This document shows, in pieces, positions 24,037 to 31,459 of a stretch of 34,817 bases of DNA. The DNA is taken from assembly GCA_023411175.1 (NCBI GenBank), contig JAEYPB010000051.1, positions 1 to 34,817 of the forward strand, given 5' to 3'. Position 1 is the first letter of the stretch, and every line of letters starts with the position of its first letter. Position numbers and translations under genes: made by a program. Source of the stretch: Bacillota bacterium (GTDB lineage: Bacteria; Bacillota; Clostridia; Christensenellales; Aristaeellaceae). The notes beneath the pieces are model-generated. The model was not told where the DNA came from. It made no database searches and worked only from the letters and a program-made list of their open reading frames with translations.

Positions 24037-24363
24037 ATGGCAATCCCGGAGGAGGCCTCGGGCAGCCTGAAGGCGCTTCTGAAGGAAGACCCCGAGGCCT
24101 ACGAATACATGGAGTCGCTGCACCCGTCGGTTCGGGCGCGCATCCTGGGGGCGGAGATCTCCTCGCCGGAAGAACTGGTCGCGCTGGCCAACGAGGCCGC
24201 CCGATCGGCGATGATGGATGTGAGCGGCATCTACGACGACTCGGATTCCTGGCCCAACGGACCGGACGAACCATATCCCATGAAAAACCGGCCCCATCCG
24301 CGGATGGGGCCGGTTTTTCATGAATCCGTCAAGCCCTATGCTGGAGAAATGTGCCGTCTCTGA
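24037..24363 (+). CDS. Small acidic hypothetical protein whose frame runs through a terminator
   Basis: A 108-residue frame. AAAGGCGGTGA precedes the ATG at 24037. The first 80 residues are convincing: MAIPEEASGSLKALLKEDPEAYEYMESLHPSVRARILGAEISSPEEL...DVSGIYDDSDSWP, acidic and helical, resembling short clostridial proteins that end near this point as far as I recall. The remaining 28 residues are encoded across a 42-nt perfect palindrome (24280-24321) and overlap the 3' end of the pirin gene. A +1 shift would give a TGA at 24281, right at the hairpin edge. So the gene has either lost its stop by frameshift or is built so that terminated mRNA lacks a stop. Function unknown. Confidence 0.65.
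   Translation: MAIPEEASGSLKALLKEDPEAYEYMESLHPSVRARILGAEISSPEELVALANEAARSAMMDVSGIYDDSDSWPNGPDEPYPMKNRPHPRMGPVFHESVKPYAGEMCRL
24280..24321. terminator. Perfect 42-nt palindrome, intrinsic terminator (both strands)
   Basis: ATGAAAAACCGGCCCCATCC and its exact reverse complement meet with no spacer, giving a stem of up to 19 bp with a CGCG loop and T5 ends on both strands. It begins 7 bp after the pirin stop on the minus strand. On the plus strand it lies inside the reading frame of 24037-24363. Confidence 0.9.
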
Positions 24364-25165
24364 TCTGCCGGAAGGCGTGATCGAGTTCCTCCCGGGTATT
24401 CATGACGATTGGGCCGCCCCAGGCGATGGGCTCGCGAAGCGGCGGGCCCATGAAGAAAATGAAGCGCGCGGCGGAAGCCTCGGGCGCACGAACCGTGAGA
24501 AATTCTCCCTCGCCAAACAGCACCGCCGACTTTTCCTGAATGTGCGCGTCCGCGACGTGCGCGTCCCCCTCGATGGTGAAGATGAACGCCGTCTGGTTCT
24601 CCGGCGCGTCCAGCCGGATTTCACCCCCGGCAGGGAGTTTTACATCGTAGAGCGTCGCCTGTATGTGGCGGGGCGATACGCCGCTCAATCCCTTGTACGC
24701 GCCGGAGATCACCCGAACGGTCGCCCCGTCCTCTTCCGCGACGGGCATCATGTCCGCGCGGATGTCCAGGTACGCGGGCGGCGCCATTTTCTCCGCCTTG
24801 GGCATGTTGAGCCACAGCTGAAAGCCCAGCATCCTCCCGGAGGCCTTGGGCATCTCCTGGTGCAGGATGCCCCCGCCCGCCGTCATCCACTGGCTCTCGC
24901 CGTCATGGATCACGCCGGCGTTTCCGAGGCTATCCTCGTGCTCAATGCGGCCGGAAATTAGGTAGGTGATGGTTTCGATGCCCCGGTGCGGGTGGGTCGG
25001 AAAGCCCGCCAGGTAGTCGCTGGGGTCGGTGGAATCAAAGGAATCCAGCATCAGAAACGGATCAAAATCGTACACATCGTCGTGCCCGAGCACCCTGACC
25101 AGCCTGACGCCCGCGCCGTCAACGGCCCGAAAGCCCCGTACAATCCTCTTGACTTGGCGTTCCAC
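24329..25165 (-). CDS. Pirin family protein
   Basis: A 278-residue bicupin of the pirin family. The N-terminal cupin has the metal ligands H58, H60 (FPTHPHRGIET), H102 and E104 (GGGILHQEMP), all present. The C-terminal cupin lacks ligands, as usual. Some pirins oxidise flavonoids such as quercetin; others bind regulators. It lies 18 bp downstream of the peroxiredoxin gene, so the two form an operon, which suggests a role in oxidative or electrophile stress. Its 3' end overlaps the convergent small gene by 35 bp. Confidence 0.94.
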   Translation of the reverse strand: MERQVKRIVRGFRAVDGAGVRLVRVLGHDDVYDFDPFLMLDSFDSTDPSDYLAGFPTHPHRGIETITYLISGRIEHEDSLGNAGVIHDGESQWMTAGGGILHQEMPKASGRMLGFQLWLNMPKAEKMAPPAYLDIRADMMPVAEEDGATVRVISGAYKGLSGVSPRHIQATLYDVKLPAGGEIRLDAPENQTAFIFTIEGDAHVADAHIQEKSAVLFGEGEFLTVRAPEASAARFIFFMGPPLREPIAWGGPIVMNTREELDHAFRQIRDGTFLQHRA

Positions 25166-25183
25166 GCCTTCGCCCCCTTCGTA

Positions 25184-25648
25184 CTAGCCCATTTTGGACA
25201 GTTCCGCAAACACTTCCTCAATATCGGGCAGCTGGGACATCGGATAGACCTTCACCCACCGAACGACGCCCTGCTCGTCCACGATGATGTTGGCGCGCTC
25301 CGACATGCCAAATTCCTCATGGAAGATGCCGTAGTCCTGCGCCACCTTACCGTGTGGCCAGAAATCCGAAAGAAGCGGCAGCTTCTTGAGGCACAATACC
25401 GACGCCCACGCCTTCTTGGCGGGGGCGGGATCGACGCTGACGCCCAACGGAACGGTGTTCAGCGCCTCAAACCGCGCCCAATTGACCTCCAGCGCGCGCA
25501 TCTGGTCGGTGCAAACGCTCGTCCAGGCGATCGGGTGCCACGAGAGAAGCACCTTCTTGCCCCGAAAATCCGCAAGGCTTACCGGGTTCTCCTGAACGTC
25601 TTCCATCGTAAAGGCAGGAGCCGGCATTCCGGCTTCAACAAGTTTCAT
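25184..25648 (-). CDS. Peroxiredoxin (AhpC/TSA-type)
   Basis: A 154-residue thiol peroxidase. The active-site motif is P39-IAW-T43-SV-C46 with the peroxidatic Cys46; a second Cys at 86 might act as resolving residue. Thioredoxin-fold landmarks are PAPAFTMEDVQENPVSLADFRGK, VPLGVSVDP, FGMSERANIIVDEQGVVRW. It reduces peroxides in the cytosol. GGGAGGC lies before the ATG. It is the first gene of the peroxiredoxin-pirin operon. Confidence 0.93.
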   Translation of the reverse strand: MKLVEAGMPAPAFTMEDVQENPVSLADFRGKKVLLSWHPIAWTSVCTDQMRALEVNWARFEALNTVPLGVSVDPAPAKKAWASVLCLKKLPLLSDFWPHGKVAQDYGIFHEEFGMSERANIIVDEQGVVRWVKVYPMSQLPDIEEVFAELSKMG

Positions 25649-25711
25649 GGCTCAGCCTCCCTTTCGTCATCCATTGGCCCATATGGTCCGGGCGAACGCG
25701 CCCTTTCGGGT

Positions 25712-25739
25712 TTAATATACCACAGGCGGGACGCGTCAA
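25712..25739 (-). promoter_or_regulatory. Probable promoter of the peroxiredoxin-pirin operon
   Basis: On the minus strand, -35 TTGACG (25734-25739), a 16-bp spacer and -10 TATTAA (25712-25717). The leader carries a small GGGCG/CGCCC-type hairpin. The -10 choice is not certain. Confidence 0.5.
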
Positions 25740-25788
25740 ACCATCCGCTTTTCTCACTCGCCAACAGGGCAAAATAACAGCGCAGACG

Positions 25789-25817
25789 TTGCGCCCACGC
25801 CGCCATCCATGTATACT
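25789..25817 (+). promoter_or_regulatory. Promoter of the GNAT gene
   Basis: -35 TTGCGC (25789-25794), a 17-bp spacer and -10 TATACT (25812-25817), 33 bp before the ATG. Confidence 0.7.
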
Positions 25818-25850
25818 CATTCGGGAATATGGATCGGGCGGAGGAAGGTC

Positions 25851-26324
25851 ATGAACGAAGCGTATGTTTGCGATTTTGCTTCCCCAAGCGACGCGCCGGG
25901 CTGGATGCGGCTGGTGGAAGCGGTGAAGGACAACTTTCCCGGCCTCGTGATGGAAGACTACCGCCGTGTGCTGATGAAGAACATCGAGCGCGGCAGCGCC
26001 ATCTGCGTGCGGTTGGAAACGGAAGTCGTCGGCGCGCTCCTCTTTTCCACCGCGCAGCGCACGCTGTCCTTTCTGGCGGTGCACCCCGCCCACCGAAGAA
26101 ACGGTCTCGCGGCCGCCATGGTCGAGAAGATGCTGACCGCCTTTCCCGGCGGCGAGGAGATCTCGGTAACGACCTTCCGCGGCGACGATCCGCTGGGCGC
26201 CGCGCCGAGGGCGCTTTACATGAAGCTGGGCTTCCAGGCGGCGGAACTCGTCACGGAATTCGGCCATCCCTGCCAGCGATTCGTCCTGAAACAGCCCCCC
26301 TCTCCAAAGGAATCCCGCCCGTAA
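25851..26324 (+). CDS. GNAT family N-acetyltransferase
   Basis: A 157-residue acetyltransferase. The acetyl-CoA site motif A is FLAVHPAHRRNGLAAAMVEKML, with the substrate strand AICVRLETEVVGALLF before it and LYMKLGFQAAEL as the C-terminal motif. The substrate is not evident. GGAGGAAGG precedes the ATG at 25851; an in-frame ATG at 25809 lies over the promoter -10. Single gene with its own promoter. Confidence 0.88.
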   Translation: MNEAYVCDFASPSDAPGWMRLVEAVKDNFPGLVMEDYRRVLMKNIERGSAICVRLETEVVGALLFSTAQRTLSFLAVHPAHRRNGLAAAMVEKMLTAFPGGEEISVTTFRGDDPLGAAPRALYMKLGFQAAELVTEFGHPCQRFVLKQPPSPKESRP

Positions 26325-26379
26325 CGGGGCGCGCTCAAACGTATTCCAGGCAAGCCGGGTTAAGAGACGCTGTAAAATC

Positions 26380-26408
26380 TTGCATAAATATCACCCGTGA
26401 AGTATAAT
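26380..26408 (+). promoter_or_regulatory. Promoter of the reductase/ligase-ACP-AOS operon
   Basis: -35 TTGCAT (26380-26385), a 17-bp spacer and a perfect -10 TATAAT (26403-26408), about 30 bp before the reductase start. Confidence 0.87.
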
Positions 26409-26436
26409 GCAAATTATATAGGATAATCCGCGCAGG

Positions 26437-27279
26437 ATGGGGATGGAACGGTTGGATAAGGGAACCGTGTGGATTACGGGCGCATCCAGCGGCCTGGGCT
26501 ATCATACCGCGAAGGCGCTGGTTCAAGAAGGATACCTGGTGATCGCGGGCGCGCGCTCCTTCAAGCCCTATGAAGGGCCCTGCGAGTGCGGAAGCCACCG
26601 GATTCCCCTGGACGTCCGAAGCCCGGAGAGCGTGGCGGCCTTTCGCGATCTGGCGCTCAAAATCTCGCCGCGGGTGGATGCACTCTACAACTGTGCCGGG
26701 GTGCTCATCCTGGGCTCCTGCGAGGAGACCGGCCGGGACGAGTACCAGCGGGTGATGGAGACCAACTTCCTCGGCACCGTGGAGATGACCCGCGCGGCAC
26801 TTCCCGTCATGCGCGCCCAGCGCTCGGGCCGAATCATCAACTTTTCGTCCGTCAACGGCGTTCTGGGCATCCCGTTTCAAAGCGCATACACGGCCAGCAA
26901 GCACGCCATCGAAGGGTATTCGGAGTGCCTGTCGCTGGAAGTCAGGCGGTTTGGCGTCGGCGTGTGTCTGGTCGAGCCGGGCGATCACCGGGGCGGCTCG
27001 CAGGCCTACCGAACCCGCGCCGCAGCCTTCCAAGAAGATTCCCCATATTCGGAAATATTTCACCGCGGCGTCTCGGCCATTGCGAGAGACGAGGAGAACG
27101 GCTGCGATCCCAAAAAGCTTGGCCGCATCGCGGCGGCGCTCCTTCGAAAAAAACGGCTTCCGCTCAGAAAGCGCGTGGCGTCCTTCGATCAGCACCTGGC
27201 GGTCGTGCTGCACGCGGTCTTTCCCGCCGGGCTGATCCAATCCATACTTGAAAGCTATTACCTGGGGAAAAGGAGATAA
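26437..27279 (+). CDS. Short-chain dehydrogenase/reductase, possible 3-ketosphinganine-type reductase
   Basis: A 280-residue classical SDR. The NAD(P)-binding motif is TGASSGLG near residue 14, with NCAG, the catalytic Ser in NFSSVNG and YTASK (Tyr/Lys pair), then VEPG. Acidic residues after strand 2 are absent and ARSFKP is present, which would suit NADPH. A C-terminal extension of about 70 residues has a hydrophobic segment (QHLAVVLHAVFPAGLIQSIL) that could sit at the membrane. The gene starts the operon; the large acyl-activating/ACP/AOS gene follows after 5 bp with its ribosome site inside this gene's end. That context points to reduction of the ketone formed by the AOS domain (inference). 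The start may be 26437 or 26443. Confidence 0.85.
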   Translation: MGMERLDKGTVWITGASSGLGYHTAKALVQEGYLVIAGARSFKPYEGPCECGSHRIPLDVRSPESVAAFRDLALKISPRVDALYNCAGVLILGSCEETGRDEYQRVMETNFLGTVEMTRAALPVMRAQRSGRIINFSSVNGVLGIPFQSAYTASKHAIEGYSECLSLEVRRFGVGVCLVEPGDHRGGSQAYRTRAAAFQEDSPYSEIFHRGVSAIARDEENGCDPKKLGRIAAALLRKKRLPLRKRVASFDQHLAVVLHAVFPAGLIQSILESYYLGKRR

Positions 27280-27284
27280 GGCAC

Positions 27285-30200
27285 ATGCAAAAAACGAGTC
27301 CGATTCTGGAAAAATGTGACGCGCTTCGGGGGGACATGTCCCTTTCCAATCTGTTCAGCCTCACCTGCTCGTGGGGAAACACCCCCGCGGCGCTGTACCT
27401 GAAGGACGGACAGGAGGTCTCCGTCACCTTCTCGGAATACGAGCGGCAGACCCATGACTGGGCCGCGTACCTGAAAGGCAAATTTGGCGGCGGAGGCGGC
27501 AAAAAATTCGCCGCCATCGCGATGGATACCTGTCCGGAGTGGTTCCCCGCCTTTTGGGGACTGATCCTCTCCGGCTACAACGCGGTGCTCTTGGACTTCA
27601 CCCTCTCCGACGAGAAGATGGACTACATGCTGGCCCAATCGGGCGCGGCGCTTCTCATCGGCAGAACCCGCCGCGCGCTGCCGGCGGGCGTGAAAATGGT
27701 GACGGTGGACGAACTCAAAGCCGCGCCCCGCGCCCCCATCGACTTCTTGCCGGAATACGCGGACAAGGTGGCGCTCTGTACCAGCGGCACCACCGCCACG
27801 AGCCGCATCTTCGTCTACGATGGCGCGGCGGTGTCCAACCAGGTATTGTCCAGCGAGCTGCTCTATAAGGAATGCCGCCAGATCATCGGCGACGGCAACC
27901 GCAGGAGCCTGGCGTTTCTGCCCTTCCACCACGTGTTTGGCTTCATGGTCTGCCTGATGTGGTGCGGCTTTCTGGGCTACGCCAACGTTTACATGAAAGA
28001 CCGCGCGCCGCAGACCATCGTGGACACCGCCACGCGCTTTCGAATTGAACTGCTGTTGGCGGTGCCGCTTCTTGCGACGAACCTCGCCACCGGCCTTGAA
28101 AAAAAGGTCGCAAAGGAGCCCGTGGGCAAGCGCGCGGCCTTCCGCTTCCTCAAGGGCACGAGCCTGGTGCTGCAGCACGTCGCGCCGGGCTTGGGGCGCA
28201 CGGTCGCAAGGCGGCTTCTGTTCCGCCCGGTGCTGGGAAAGCTCTTGGGCGGCGACGTGAAGTGCATCATCCTCGGCGGCAGCCACACCCCCGCCGAACA
28301 GATGCAGACCTTGAGCGCGCTGGGCTACTTTACGGTATCCGGCTTTGGCATGACCGAGACGGCCATCACCTCCGTCGAGACCAGCAGGAGCCTTCGCACC
28401 CGCGTGTCAGGCTCGGTGGGCCGGCCGCTAAAAAACGTACTGTACAAGGTGATCCCCGACGGCGAGAAGGCCAACCGGGGCGAGATGCTGATCAAAGGGC
28501 GCTCGCTGCACACCGGCCAGCTCGTGGACGGCGCGCTCACGCCGCCCGCGCTGGACGAGGAAGGCTGGCTGCACACCGGCGACGTGGTGCGGCTTGAAAA
28601 GGGCAGCCGCATGTACGTGGAGGGCCGCGTCAAGGACGTGGTCATCAACGAGTCCGGCGAGAACGTCTACCCGGACGAGGTAGAGGACGCCTTCTCCCAT
28701 CTCTCCGACGTGGAGCAGCTCAGCGTGCTGGGCGTGCCGGTTGACCCGTCGAAGCCTTTGTACCAGGAGATCACGCTGGTGATGTACCTGGGCGACAAGG
28801 CCGCGGACGAGGTGTACGTCAAGGGCCTCTCGGCGCGCATCGCGCAGATCAACGGCAAGCTCCCCGTGGTCAAGCAGGTGGGGCGCGCGCTGGTGTCCTC
28901 CGAAAAGCTGCCGGTGGTCAACGCCATCAAGGTCAAGCGCGTGGAGCTTCGGCGGCTCATTGCGGAGCACCCGGACGCCTACCGTGAGCTTTCCATCCGC
29001 AGCGTCTCCGCTTCCTACGGCGCGCCTCGGGACGGCGTCAAGACCGAGCTGGTGGACCTTGAAATGCGCCGCATCAGCGACCAGGTGCGCAAGGTCTACG
29101 CGGAGGTTCTGGAGGTTTCCGAAAAGCAGATCCGCGACGACGCCCACTTCTTGGACGACCTGGGCGGCGACAGCCTGCAGGTCTTGTCCATCTCCATCCG
29201 CATCGAGGAGGCCTTCGGCTTCATCATCCCGCCGGAGGAGTACGGCCGCTGCACCACGGTGAACGGCCTTTCCCGGCTGATCTACGAGCGCCAGCACGGC
29301 TTTGAGGGGGCCAAGCCCGCCAGCGAGCCGGTGACGCCGATCTCCGAGTTCCGCGAGACACCGGAGTTCAAGGCCTTTTACGCGCGCCAGCAGGTGCTAA
29401 TGGCGGGCGGCGCGGACAACCCTTATTTCGTGTGCCATGACTCGGCGCTCAAGGACACCTCCATCATGGCGGGCAAAGAGGTTCTTAACTTCGGCTCCTA
29501 CAATTACGTGGGCATGTCCGGCCGCAAGGAAGTCATGGAGGCCGCCAAGGCCGCCATCGACCGCTACGGCACCAGCGCCAGCGGCAGCCGCCTTCTTGCG
29601 GGCGAAAAGAGCCTGTATCAGGAGCTGGAGCGGGAAATCGCCGTCTGGAAGCACGCCGAAAGCGCGCTGGTTCTGGTGGGCGGCCATTCCACGAACGTCA
29701 CGGTGGTGGGCAACTTCTGCGGCCCGAAGGACCTGATCCTCTACGACGCGCTGGCCCACAACTCGGTCGATCAGGGCTGCAGGCTGAGCCCGGCCCTGTG
29801 CAAGCCCTTCCCCCACAACGATTTTAAGGCGCTTGAGACCATCCTGCGCATGCAGCGGCACAAGTTTGAAAAGGTGCTCATCGTCATCGAAGGCGCGTAT
29901 TCAATGGATGGCGACATCGCGCCCGTCCCGGAATTCGTGGCGCTGAAGAAAAAATTCGGCTGCTTCCTGATGGTGGACGAAGCCCACAGCGCCTGCGTCA
30001 TCGGCGAAACCGGCGGCGGCGTGGACGAGTACTTCGGCCTTGAACCGGACGACATTGACATCAAGATGGGCACGCTGTCAAAGGGCCTCGGCGCCTGCGG
30101 CGGCTACCTCGCTGGCCCCCGCGACATCATCGAATACCTGCGCTACAACCTGCCCGGCTTCGTGTTCTCGGTGGGCATCTCACCGCCGCTGGCCGCCGCG

Positions 30201-30605
30201 ACGCTGACCTCCATCCGCCTTCTCAGGGAGGACCCGTCGATCATGGCGCGCATGCGGGAGAACATCGCCTGCTTCCTGAAAGAAGCCGCCGCGCGCAACC
30301 TCAACACCTGCCTTGCCGCCGGTACCGCCATCGTGCCGGTGCTCATCGGGCGGGACGAGGACGCCTTCCACCTCTCAAACCGCCTCCGTGAGCACGGCGT
30401 GTTCGTACCTCCGGCGGTTTACCCGGCGGTGCCCCGCGGCAAAGCGCGGCTCCGCTTCTGCGTGATCAGCGAGCACAAACCGGAGCAGATCGTAAAAGCC
30501 CTCGACCTTCTGGTCAAGCTCGCCGCCGAGGATGGCATCGCCCTCCCCCCGGCGAAACCCGCCGAAGCGCCGAAGGCCGAGCCGCGAACCGCGACCTTCG
30601 CGTAG
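27285..30605 (+). CDS. Trifunctional acyl-AMP ligase - ACP - alpha-oxoamine synthase fusion
   Basis: A 1106-residue protein with three parts. (1) An AMP-forming acyl ligase, about 10-565: TSGTT (166-170, in the unusual context CTSGTTATSRIF), GFGMTET (353-359), HTGD (430-433), GRVKDVVINESGENVYPDE (447-465) and a C-terminal Lys near 549. (2) An acyl carrier protein, about 592-668, with DDLGGDSLQ and the pantetheine Ser630. (3) A PLP enzyme of the serine palmitoyltransferase/BioF family, about 695-1080: NFGSYNYVGM (735-744), stacking His825, DEAH (898-901) and PLP Lys933 in TLSKGLG. All key residues are present. Expected work: adenylate a free fatty acid, load it on the ACP, then condense it with an amino acid (probably Ser, Ala or Gly) with loss of CO2 to give a long-chain 2-amino-ketone. 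The tail is Ala/Pro-rich. Confidence 0.92.
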   Translation: MQKTSPILEKCDALRGDMSLSNLFSLTCSWGNTPAALYLKDGQEVSVTFSEYERQTHDWAAYLKGKFGGGGGKKFAAIAMDTCPEWFPAFWGLILSGYNAVLLDFTLSDEKMDYMLAQSGAALLIGRTRRALPAGVKMVTVDELKAAPRAPIDFLPEYADKVALCTSGTTATSRIFVYDGAAVSNQVLSSELLYKECRQIIGDGNRRSLAFLPFHHVFGFMVCLMWCGFLGYANVYMKDRAPQTIVDTATRFRIELLLAVPLLATNLATGLEKKVAKEPVGKRAAFRFLKGTSLVLQHVAPGLGRTVARRLLFRPVLGKLLGGDVKCIILGGSHTPAEQMQTLSALGYFTVSGFGMTETAITSVETSRSLRTRVSGSVGRPLKNVLYKVIPDGEKANRGEMLIKGRSLHTGQLVDGALTPPALDEEGWLHTGDVVRLEKGSRMYVEGRVKDVVINESGENVYPDEVEDAFSHLSDVEQLSVLGVPVDPSKPLYQEITLVMYLGDKAADEVYVKGLSARIAQINGKLPVVKQVGRALVSSEKLPVVNAIKVKRVELRRLIAEHPDAYRELSIRSVSASYGAPRDGVKTELVDLEMRRISDQVRKVYAEVLEVSEKQIRDDAHFLDDLGGDSLQVLSISIRIEEAFGFIIPPEEYGRCTTVNGLSRLIYERQHGFEGAKPASEPVTPISEFRETPEFKAFYARQQVLMAGGADNPYFVCHDSALKDTSIMAGKEVLNFGSYNYVGMSGRKEVMEAAKAAIDRYGTSASGSRLLAGEKSLYQELEREIAVWKHAESALVLVGGHSTNVTVVGNFCGPKDLILYDALAHNSVDQGCRLSPALCKPFPHNDFKALETILRMQRHKFEKVLIVIEGAYSMDGDIAPVPEFVALKKKFGCFLMVDEAHSACVIGETGGGVDEYFGLEPDDIDIKMGTLSKGLGACGGYLAGPRDIIEYLRYNLPGFVFSVGISPPLAAATLTSIRLLREDPSIMARMRENIACFLKEAAARNLNTCLAAGTAIVPVLIGRDEDAFHLSNRLREHGVFVPPAVYPAVPRGKARLRFCVISEHKPEQIVKALDLLVKLAAEDGIALPPAKPAEAPKAEPRTATFA

Positions 30606-30608
30606 AAC

Positions 30609-30650
30609 AAAACCGCCCGCGATTTCATAGTGAAATCGCGGGCGGTTTTT
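30609..30650. terminator. Bidirectional terminator between the fusion gene and the TrpZ-like gene
   Basis: A perfect 19-bp stem, AAAACCGCCCGCGATTTCA with its complement, has loop TAG and T-runs on both strands. It lies 3 bp after the fusion stop and 14 bp from the convergent ATPase stop. Confidence 0.95.
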
Positions 30651-30663
30651 CATGCGCAGCATA

Positions 30664-31458
30664 TCAGGATAGCAGCATCCTGTCGCTGGCCAATTGCTGG
30701 CCGCTGGCCTTTCCGAACATACTGAGGAGGGTTTCGACGGTCAGACGCTTTTTCTCGTCGCCGGAGACGTCCACAATGATCTTACCCTCGTGCATCATCA
30801 GAAGGCGGTTGCCGTGCTGGATGGCGTCCTTCATGTTGTGGGTGACCATCAGCGCGGTCAGCTTCTCCTCGGAGATGAAGCGGTCGCTGAGGGCGAGCAC
30901 CTTGGCGGCGGTCTTCGGGTCCAGCGCGGCGGTGTGCTCGTCGAGGAGCAACAGCTTCGGCGGCACCAGCGTCGCCATGAGTAGCGTCAGCGCCTGACGC
31001 TGGCCGCCGGAGAGCAGCCCCACCTTGTTGGTCATTCGGTGCTCGAGGCCCAGATCCAGGTGTTTCAAAAGCTCAACGTACCGCGCGCGCTCGGCGGCGG
31101 CCACGCCCCAGCGAAGGGTGCGCGGCTTGCCGCGCCGAAGCGCCAGCGCGAGGTTCTCCTCGATGTTCATGTCGGCGGCGGTGCCCATCATCGGGTCCTG
31201 AAACACGCGGCCCAGATACTTCGCGCGCCTGTGCTCCGAGAGCCGGGTGACGTTGACGCCGTCGATCTCGATGGTTCCGCCGTCCACCGGGTAAACCCCC
31301 GCCACGGCGTTTAAAAGCGTGGACTTGCCCGCGCCGTTGCCGCCGATTACGCTGACGAAATCCCCCGGATTGAGCGTGAGGTCCACACCGTCCAGCGCCA
31401 CCTTTTCATTGACGGTGCCGATGTTGAAGCGCTTGACGACGCCATTTACCTTCAGCAT
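30664..31458 (-). CDS. ABC transporter ATPase, TrpZ-like
   Basis: A 264-residue ATPase. Walker A is GGNGAGKS (about 39-46), with GRVFQDPMMGTAADMNIEENLALA, signature LLSGGQRQALTLLMA, Walker B LLLDEHTAALDP and switch His in ALMVTHNMKDAI. The DEHTAALDP form is typical of ATPases paired with DUF534/TrpX binding proteins. Last gene of the operon; its ATG is 1 bp from the permease stop. Substrate of this class varies (tryptophan or tyrosine in some species), so no specificity is claimed. Confidence 0.93.
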   Translation of the reverse strand: MLKVNGVVKRFNIGTVNEKVALDGVDLTLNPGDFVSVIGGNGAGKSTLLNAVAGVYPVDGGTIEIDGVNVTRLSEHRRAKYLGRVFQDPMMGTAADMNIEENLALALRRGKPRTLRWGVAAAERARYVELLKHLDLGLEHRMTNKVGLLSGGQRQALTLLMATLVPPKLLLLDEHTAALDPKTAAKVLALSDRFISEEKLTALMVTHNMKDAIQHGNRLLMMHEGKIIVDVSGDEKKRLTVETLLSMFGKASGQQLASDRMLLS

Positions 31459-31459
31459 G

